Source: Chlamydiota bacterium (GTDB lineage: Bacteria > Chlamydiota > Chlamydiia > Chlamydiales > JAJFMB01). From it: a DNA stretch of 10,577 bases. Shown one piece after another: positions 5,973-10,577 of this stretch. Within the stretch, counting starts at the first letter, position 1; every line of letters starts with the position of its first letter. The translations under genes were made by a program, and so were the position numbers. The DNA is taken from the NCBI GenBank assembly GCA_021772355.1, contig JAJFMB010000320.1, positions 1 to 10,577 of the forward strand, given 5' to 3'. The notes beneath the pieces were generated by a model. It was given only the letters and a program-made list of their open reading frames with translations, was not told the origin of the DNA and made no database searches.

Positions 5973-6317
5973 CTAGAGCACTAATTGATGGATTCCAAGA
6001 TGGATATTTTCGTCGGGATTTTTTTCGTAAAAATAAAAGGTGTCGAGAAGGGACTTTAGACAAGCAAAAAAGTTATCTTTATTATCAAAGGTGAGAATTC
6101 CAATGTTAGGATCTCCAATGCGATAGAGATTTTTTCGTGTATCAAATCGGATATACATTTGATGTCCGGGAATGTTTAGAAGAGCTACTCCATGGCTTTT
6201 TTTCAATGGCTGGTTTATTTTTGTGAAAATATCTGACATTTTGTCATCCCAATCTATAATTGCCAAACACCTGGTATCCTTATTACCTGCGGGTTTGGTG
6301 TCGTATCCTAAGTCCAC
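5973..6317 (-). pseudogene. C-terminal fragment of a YopT/C58-like cysteine protease
   Basis: The 114 codons read in good protein-like frame and end in TAG. The segment GHQMYIRFDTRKNLYRIGDP, followed by NIGILTF and then by FFACLKSLL, has the shape of the C-terminal half of YopT-type (peptidase family C58) and related papain-fold effectors: a catalytic His in GH-x-M (His52) and an Asp in DPN-x-G (Asp69) on adjacent strands, then F-x-x-x-L helices. The His-Asp distance of 17 residues is close to the 16 I recall for YopT (His258, Asp274). The N-terminal half with the catalytic Cys is absent. The only formal start, GTG at 6317, has no ribosome site. The frame stays open upstream to 6422, but there it runs antisense to the methyltransferase remnant, so the break probably lies near 6320-6345. 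A relic of an effector gene is the best reading. A small intact protein is possible; the C58 link rests on motif pattern only. Confidence 0.55.
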
Positions 6318-6338
6318 ATTTATGATGGTACACTTTAA

Positions 6339-6533
6339 TTTCTCGACAAAAGAGAATTTGTCTTGTGGTGCATGGAAACTACTACCGGAAATTGGGGAGT
6401 TCTCTTCGGAATGACCGAGACTTTATTTAAAAAATATATTGAATACTATATTGAAGATGCAGGCTATGTAGTGGATGAAAAGGGCGTTGTGAAAGACCTT
6501 TTTGTTATGGTCAACTGTGCTGCAGTAAAATAG
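6339..6533 (+). pseudogene. C-terminal remnant of a second exported-type methyltransferase copy
   Basis: Sixty-four codons ending in TAG at 6531-6533 align without gaps to the last 64 residues (233-296) of the methyltransferase at 4404-5294. By eye about 36 of 64 residues are identical, including LDK, WC, NWGV, KY, YY, DEKGVVK and VMVNC. Similarity continues past the stop (TAGGGT, then TGACTTCT, in both copies). There is a stop at 6336-6338 directly upstream and no methyltransferase core before it, so the catalytic domain is gone. The fragment has no in-frame stops or frameshifts, which suggests fairly recent truncation or a retained reading frame. It is too short to be a methyltransferase and abuts the protease relic on the other strand. 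Confidence 0.88.
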
Positions 6534-6567
6534 GGTCTCTGACTTCTGAAACGCTTTATAAGGCTAC

Positions 6568-7407
6568 TTATTCAGAATCAATGGCTTTTTCAATTTGTTT
6601 CCATGTGTCGTACATTCCTGATTGCTTTAAATAGGCATCAGCATTTTGAGCACACACAATCACACCGTTTATGTAAAACAAGCAGTTCTCCAAGAGGGAT
6701 AGCTTTCTATACTTTAACCCTTTAGACTTTAATTCATTGTATGCATGGAACATTCCCAGTTGTTCTTGGAAACTGCGGGAGTCACAAGTGAGTGCAAAAA
6801 GACATGTCTCAGTAACAAAAAGTCCTGCAAGCTCACTTGACCCAAATCCTACAACGGACGCAGCGAATTTTTCCTCTTCTTTTTTCCAGGGTACATAGGA
6901 AGCGCAAAAATCGGCATTTTTTAGCTTGGCACATATGGGATTGATTGATTTTAACACGACATTATCCGCGTCAACCCACACATAGGGGGCGCCCAATTCG
7001 AAATAGGCATGTTTAAAAATCGAAGCCTTCATGCGAAATACTTGATAGCGAATTTCTGGGGCAGATGGAGTTGTGATTGGTTCCTCTATGTTAACAAAGA
7101 CAAAGGGTTTAAAATTACTAACAAAACTTTGAATCTTGTTTTCATCCCAATTGATCAAAAGAGCTACAATCATACAATCGGGATTTGTCGTTTGGCATGT
7201 GTAGATCATTTTTGCTAAATGGGTGCGGTAATGATCGCCGGTTGCAGCTGTCACGATGAGTTTCTCAGGCCTAGATTGAAGCAAAGGGGAATTGGCTGCT
7301 TCTTTTAGAGCTTTTTCGACTAAGGTATCTAGCTTATCGTCAAAAGGTCTCGCATATATAGAGACGGAAACGATAATACTTAGAATGCATAGGCATTTTT
7401 TCATCAT
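6568..7407 (-). CDS. Putative exported GT-A-type glycosyltransferase
   Basis: The 279-aa protein begins with a convincing Sec signal peptide: MMKK, a hydrophobic stretch CLCILSIIVSVSI, and a likely cut after IYA (residue 19). The mature part resembles nucleotide-diphospho-sugar transferases of the GT-A fold: KLIVTAATGDHYRTHLAKMI near 49-68, FRMKASIFKHAYFEL (124-138), then PYVWVDADNVVLKSI with a DxD motif at Asp146-Ala-Asp148, the usual metal/UDP-sugar site, and a later stretch about partly polar residues with VVGFGSSELA. Family membership below fold level is not clear. Export of a nucleotide-sugar enzyme suggests action in the host or on the surface rather than in the periplasm; this is inference. 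The start is ATG 7407 or the adjacent ATG 7404; no good ribosome site is visible. It lies 155 bases downstream of argH on the same strand, with no clear terminator or strong promoter between. Confidence 0.72.
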   Translation of the reverse strand: MMKKCLCILSIIVSVSIYARPFDDKLDTLVEKALKEAANSPLLQSRPEKLIVTAATGDHYRTHLAKMIYTCQTTNPDCMIVALLINWDENKIQSFVSNFKPFVFVNIEEPITTPSAPEIRYQVFRMKASIFKHAYFELGAPYVWVDADNVVLKSINPICAKLKNADFCASYVPWKKEEEKFAASVVGFGSSELAGLFVTETCLFALTCDSRSFQEQLGMFHAYNELKSKGLKYRKLSLLENCLFYINGVIVCAQNADAYLKQSGMYDTWKQIEKAIDSE

Positions 7408-7562
7408 GACGAGGAATATAAAAGATCATCGTGGAAAATGTCTATAAATAAGTAGTAATTTTCCTTCGGCAGTGTGTCTGGACTATTTCCGTTGCTCAGT
7501 CCTTAGGGTGGTCCCTACTTAAACAACATTGAAAAATCTCACTCAAAGCCATTGATGAACTA

Positions 7563-8909
7563 TTATTTTTGTTGGAGATGTCTTTTTATATCCGTCCACT
7601 TTTCTTTTTGGTGGGTTGTCCACGATTGATATTCTTCTATTTTGAGGTTGTTTGTGTGTATGCCGAGATTTCCTGTGGCTCCTATGTGGGTTTTGGAGAG
7701 GATGTTGGCAACGGGATCTTCATTATTTACATGATGAAGGTTCATTGAGACATCTTGATAAGCATCGCGGAAGGGACTACCTTGCTTGACGAGGGTTAAA
7801 ACCTTGTCGGTTGCAAAGAGATCTGATGAGAATGCTTTCAGGCACTTATCTTCATTGACATGTAGCCCGGAAAATATTTGAGCAAACACCTGAAGAGAGG
7901 TTAACGTCACTTCAAAACCTTGCATCAGAGGGCGTTTTGTCTCTTGGAAGTCTCTATGATATCCGGAGGGCAATCCGCGAGTGATTTCTAGAACTTGAAA
8001 GAGCATTCCTTGCACTGTCGCTGATTTTGCTCTGATCAGTTCGAGGGGGCAGGGGTTGCGTTTTTGAGGCATGAGACTGCTTCCGGGACAGAATTTTTCA
8101 GGCAAGCTGAGATAGGCAAACTCAGGGGCGCTAAAAATAATGATATCTGTGCACACTTTGCTCAAATCGTTCATAACTTGAACTAATGCATTTAAAATGA
8201 CTGACTCAAATTTACCTCGGCTATTATTGGCATATAAAACGTTGTTTTGGACTGTTCTAAAACCCAAAAGTTCGGAACTCAACTGCCGATCGATTTCTAT
8301 GGAAACACCATAACTTGCTGCAGAACCGAGAGGACATTGATCATTAAGCCAATAGGCTGTTTTCATGAGTTCTAAATCGTCTAAAAGAGATTCGGCAAAG
8401 GCACCGGCCCATAACCCCAGAGAAGAGGGCATTGCACGCTGAAAATGCGTTCTTCCCGGTATCGGTACTGATTGGTACCGTTCTGCAAAACGGCAAAGCT
8501 CTGCGCATACTTCTAAAACGGTGTCCATGATGGCTAGTGTCCAGTCTCTCGAATAAAGTCTGAGATCCAACAAAACCTGGTCATTTCTCGAACGCGCTGT
8601 GTGAATTTTTTTTCCTAGTGTGCCTAGTTTTTGGATCAACGCATTTTCTACTGCTGTATGTATATCTTCATCATCAGGGTGAATCGTGAATTTTCCTTCT
8701 TCAGCCGCTTGGATGATCCGTTTTAGTTCTTCGGTTAATTGACTGCATTCTTCAGCATCTAGGATGCCTATTTTTTCGAGCATCTTAGCATGCGCCATGC
8801 TGCCTAGGCAATCGTAGGAAATGAGGGCATGATCCAAAGTGGGATCATCTCCCGTCATAAATGTTTCAACGAGTTGATCTAATTTATAGCCTTTTTCCCA
8901 AAGCTTCAT
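7563..8909 (-). CDS. argH: Argininosuccinate lyase
   Basis: ArgH splits argininosuccinate into arginine and fumarate, the last step of arginine synthesis, and acts as a cytosolic homotetramer of the fumarase/aspartase superfamily. The protein is 448 aa, slightly short of the usual 455-470. Visible motifs are SYDCLGSMAHAKML (31-44), EDIHTAVENAL (81-91), GKKIHTARSRNDQV (99-112), the general acid/base region PGRTHFQRAMP (151-161), and the superfamily signature GSSLMPQKRNP (276-286) with the catalytic serine. The usual YTHLQ-x-AQP is replaced by RTHFQRAMP, but the key Thr-His is kept. The start ATG at 8909 has GGAG six bases upstream. It follows argG after 209 bases that contain a perfect palindrome (8942-8964), so it may have its own regulated promoter as well as read-through from argG. 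Confidence 0.96.
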   Translation of the reverse strand: MKLWEKGYKLDQLVETFMTGDDPTLDHALISYDCLGSMAHAKMLEKIGILDAEECSQLTEELKRIIQAAEEGKFTIHPDDEDIHTAVENALIQKLGTLGKKIHTARSRNDQVLLDLRLYSRDWTLAIMDTVLEVCAELCRFAERYQSVPIPGRTHFQRAMPSSLGLWAGAFAESLLDDLELMKTAYWLNDQCPLGSAASYGVSIEIDRQLSSELLGFRTVQNNVLYANNSRGKFESVILNALVQVMNDLSKVCTDIIIFSAPEFAYLSLPEKFCPGSSLMPQKRNPCPLELIRAKSATVQGMLFQVLEITRGLPSGYHRDFQETKRPLMQGFEVTLTSLQVFAQIFSGLHVNEDKCLKAFSSDLFATDKVLTLVKQGSPFRDAYQDVSMNLHHVNNEDPVANILSKTHIGATGNLGIHTNNLKIEEYQSWTTHQKEKWTDIKRHLQQK

Positions 8910-8919
8910 TTTTTACTCC
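8910..8919 (-). promoter_or_regulatory. Ribosome binding site of argH
   Basis: On the minus strand GGAG (8919-8916) precedes the argH ATG at 8909 with a 6-base A/T-rich spacer (TAAAAA). This supports 8909 as the start. Confidence 0.75.
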
Positions 8920-8941
8920 ATTTGTTTTTAATTAATATTAC

Positions 8942-8964
8942 ATAGAAATAAAGGTTATTTCTAT
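8942..8964. repeat. Perfect palindrome upstream of argH, candidate operator
   Basis: ATAGAAATAA (8942-8951) and TTATTTCTAT (8955-8964) are perfect inverted arms of 10 bases around a central AGG, 32 bases upstream of the argH start. On the minus strand it is followed by TAATAT (8938-8933) and TATTAAT, possible -10 boxes, so it could overlap the -35 region as a repressor operator. It is AT-rich and reminiscent of, but not identical to, an 18-bp ARG box. On the plus strand it is followed by CCTTTTTTT, but no rightward gene precedes it. Confidence 0.55.
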
Positions 8965-9118
8965 CCTTTTTTTAACCCGTGATTGTGAACTAATCTGAGG
9001 CCAAACATCTACAGATGAAGGTCATCTTTCGATAAATTTCTCCTCCGACATGTCTACTGACATGGCTCTCGTCAAAATTTTCGAAATCTAACCTCCCTCA
9101 GTAGCGCTTCGCCTTATA

Positions 9119-10330
9119 TTAGGTCACGATCACGGGTTTAAGTCTTAGTGCATTGAGTTTGATAAAGCCCTTTGCATCCATTTGGTCATAATTACCTAAA
9201 CGATCCATGCTGGCAATATCTTCATGGTAAAGAGACTTTACTGATTCACGTTTGGTGATGGTGGCATTGCCTTTGTAAAGTGTTAGATATACTTTTCCTT
9301 CTACATGTTCTTGACTTTGTTCAATAGCTGCCATGAGAAAAGCCATCTCTGGGCTAAACCAAAAGCCGTTGTAGATCAGCTGAGCGATTTTTGGCATCCA
9401 CATTTCTTTGAGATGAAAGACTTCCCGATCCAGTACAAGACTTTCAAGGTCCTTATGAGCTATCCACAAAATCGTGCCGCCCGGGGTTTCGTAGACACCT
9501 CTTGATTTCATACCTATGAATCGGTTTTCTACAATATCAACACGTCCAATGCCATGTTTGCAGCCGAGCTCATTTAGGTATGTCAACAGTGCCACCGCGG
9601 ACTCACATACTGTGATTCCCTCAGCAAAGTTGGTTACGGAAATGGGTATCCCTTTGGAAAATTCAATCATAATGTGAGTTTCCTCATCAGGCGCCAGTTT
9701 AGGAGATGTCGTATGTTGAAACATGTGATCGGGAGCTTCTTGAGCGGGATTTTCGAGAATTCCCCCTTCATAGCTAGTGTGCAAAAGATTTTCATCTATG
9801 CTATAGGGTTTCTCTTTTGTAGAAGTGATCGGAATTCCATGCTGTTCTGCATAGGCAATCATATCCTGTCGCCCTTTGAATTGTTTCAGAAACTCTTGAT
9901 CCTTCCATGGACTGATGATCGTGACGTCGGGCATCAAGGTAAGATAAGTCATCTCGAATCGCACTTGGTCATTGCCTTTTCCTGTTGCGCCATGAGCAAC
10001 AATCGAGGTGTTCTCGTTGCGAGCAATTTCTATTTGAGCTTTAGCAATTAACGGCCGTGCGATTGCCGTCCCTAAGAGGTACCTTCCTTCATATAGGGCA
10101 TTTGTTTTGAGTGCTTGAAAAACAAACTGTTCGACAAATTCTTGACGAAGGTCTTCGATGTAGACCTTACTGGCTCCTAGCTTAAGTGCTTTTTGTTTCG
10201 AGGATTCCATATCCTCTTTTTGACCGATGTCGGCTAAAAAGCAGACAACTTCATACCCTTTTTCTATGAGCCACTTTAATATGATGGAAGTGTCAAGTCC
10301 TCCACTATAGGCTAATATCACTTTGTTCAT
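9119..10330 (-). CDS. argG: Argininosuccinate synthase
   Basis: ArgG joins citrulline and aspartate with ATP to form argininosuccinate (with AMP and PPi) in the cytosol. The 403-aa length is normal for the short bacterial form. The N-terminal ATP-pyrophosphatase P-loop is AYSGGLDTS (7-15). The synthase region shows YLLGTAIARPLIAK (84-97), AHGATGKGNDQVRFE (112-126) for citrulline/aspartate binding, ISPWKDQEF, and YSIDENLLHTSYEGGILENP. The start ATG at 10330 has a near-perfect AAAGGAG (10342-10336) with a 5-base spacer. Its ATG overlaps the TGA of the upstream ABC ATPase gene (ATGA, 10330-10327), so the two are translationally coupled. argH follows 209 bases downstream on the same strand, completing the two-step citrulline-to-arginine pathway. 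Confidence 0.97.
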   Translation of the reverse strand: MNKVILAYSGGLDTSIILKWLIEKGYEVVCFLADIGQKEDMESSKQKALKLGASKVYIEDLRQEFVEQFVFQALKTNALYEGRYLLGTAIARPLIAKAQIEIARNENTSIVAHGATGKGNDQVRFEMTYLTLMPDVTIISPWKDQEFLKQFKGRQDMIAYAEQHGIPITSTKEKPYSIDENLLHTSYEGGILENPAQEAPDHMFQHTTSPKLAPDEETHIMIEFSKGIPISVTNFAEGITVCESAVALLTYLNELGCKHGIGRVDIVENRFIGMKSRGVYETPGGTILWIAHKDLESLVLDREVFHLKEMWMPKIAQLIYNGFWFSPEMAFLMAAIEQSQEHVEGKVYLTLYKGNATITKRESVKSLYHEDIASMDRLGNYDQMDAKGFIKLNALRLKPVIVT

Positions 10331-10577
10331 ATGTTCTCCTTTGCTAAAAAATGGTTTATTTTTTGTTTTGATGATAGGTCTTCATTCTTTCGATCCCACG
10401 CTTCTATCAATTCTCCATGCTCCATGAAATACACATAGTCCATGATCTTTCGTATGAAGGGCATGTCATGGCTGGTAAGAGCAATTGTGATTCCTCTGGC
10501 GTTAAGATCGAGAAGTAAAGTTTCTAAACTCTTCTTACTTTCAGGGTCCAACGCCGATGTTGGTTCGTCTAAAAGTA
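10327..10577 (-). CDS. Amino-acid ABC transporter ATP-binding subunit, C-terminal end (partial)
   Basis: The last 82 or so codons of an ABC ATPase are present; the gene enters from the right edge. The visible part starts in Walker B with LLLDEPTSALDP, where the Glu is catalytic and SALD is the D-loop, followed by the H-loop TSHDM and a short C-terminal tail (VYFMEHGELIEAWD). The DEPTSALDP wording and compact tail are typical of the polar amino-acid uptake family (GlnQ/HisP/ArtP type), which works at the inner face of the membrane with a permease and a periplasmic binding protein, both outside this window. The substrate cannot be read from this end. The TGA overlaps the argG ATG by four bases, a strong sign of one operon and of a role in supplying the arginine pathway. 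Confidence 0.9.
   Translation of the reverse strand, partial: LLDEPTSALDPESKKSLETLLLDLNARGITIALTSHDMPFIRKIMDYVYFMEHGELIEAWDRKNEDLSSKQKINHFLAKENI

Larger units (their letters stand above)
8910..9118. other. argG-argH intergenic region
   Basis: The 209 bases between argG and argH hold the palindrome at 8942-8964, two smaller inverted repeats (CATCT/AGATG at 9006-9017 and CATGTC-TACT-GACATG at 9049-9064), and two strong Shine-Dalgarno-like purine runs on the minus strand (GGAGGAG, 9046-9040; GAGGGAGG, 9099-9092) that are not followed by a start codon at usable distance. No convincing gene or intrinsic terminator is seen. The spacing is unusual for an argGH pair. Confidence 0.5.

Noticed and set aside
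6172..6414. 80-codon plus-strand reading frame
   Set aside because: It is antisense to the protease fragment and then out of frame with the methyltransferase remnant; it has no ribosome site or recognisable motif.
7480..7517. Stem-loops after argH as an intrinsic terminator
   Set aside because: GGACT/AGTCC and TAGGG/CCCTA stems are only 5 bp and have no T tract on the minus strand.
8942..8964. Palindrome as a plus-strand terminator (it is followed by CCTTTTTTT)
   Set aside because: No rightward gene lies upstream; both neighbours are on the minus strand, so an operator is likelier.
8990..9025. 11-aa leader peptide (MTFICRCLASD) upstream of argH
   Set aside because: The nearest purine-rich ribosome site is about 15 bases away, there is no arginine run, and no attenuator T tract follows.
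1..10577. CRISPR array, insertion sequence or integrase gene
   Set aside because: No regularly spaced repeats, no transposase or recombinase motifs and no paired terminal repeats of convincing length were seen.

Overview
The window looks like a chromosome segment of a member of the Chlamydiae, probably an amoeba-associated (environmental) lineage. The rpoC-tal neighbourhood and a gapA gene followed by a low-complexity acidic hypothetical protein match what I recall of Chlamydia gene order. Base composition is moderately AT-rich, and several products carry Sec-type signal peptides of the kind expected in an intracellular bacterium. The genus cannot be fixed from the sequence alone.

Layout. 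(1) 1-3082, central metabolism and transcription: the 3' end of rpoC with a strong terminator; a leftward pair made of a small cysteine-rich protein and transaldolase; then rightward gapA with a clear promoter. (2) 3111-4256: a lineage-type hypothetical protein with a long charged and proline-rich tail, then tRNA-Leu(UAA) between two stem-loops. (3) 4260-7560, an accessory block next to the tRNA gene: a methyltransferase with a signal peptide, a flavin-reductase-like (PNPOx family) protein, a C-terminal fragment resembling YopT/C58 cysteine proteases, a C-terminal fragment of a second methyltransferase copy, and a GT-A-type glycosyltransferase with a signal peptide. This block shows signs of tandem duplication and decay. 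(4) 7563-10577, leftward: the end of an amino-acid ABC transporter ATPase overlapping argG, then argH.

How the genes fit together. Tal and GapA belong to the pentose-phosphate and glycolytic trunk. ArgG and ArgH convert citrulline plus aspartate to arginine plus fumarate. Their coupling to a polar amino-acid ABC ATPase suggests imported citrulline or a related substrate feeds arginine synthesis; this is inference, because no enzyme making citrulline lies in the window. The accessory block holds the most unusual content: two exported enzymes that normally use cytosolic cofactors (SAM, nucleotide sugar) and a protease relic, together suggesting a small, evolving set of host-directed proteins beside a tRNA gene.
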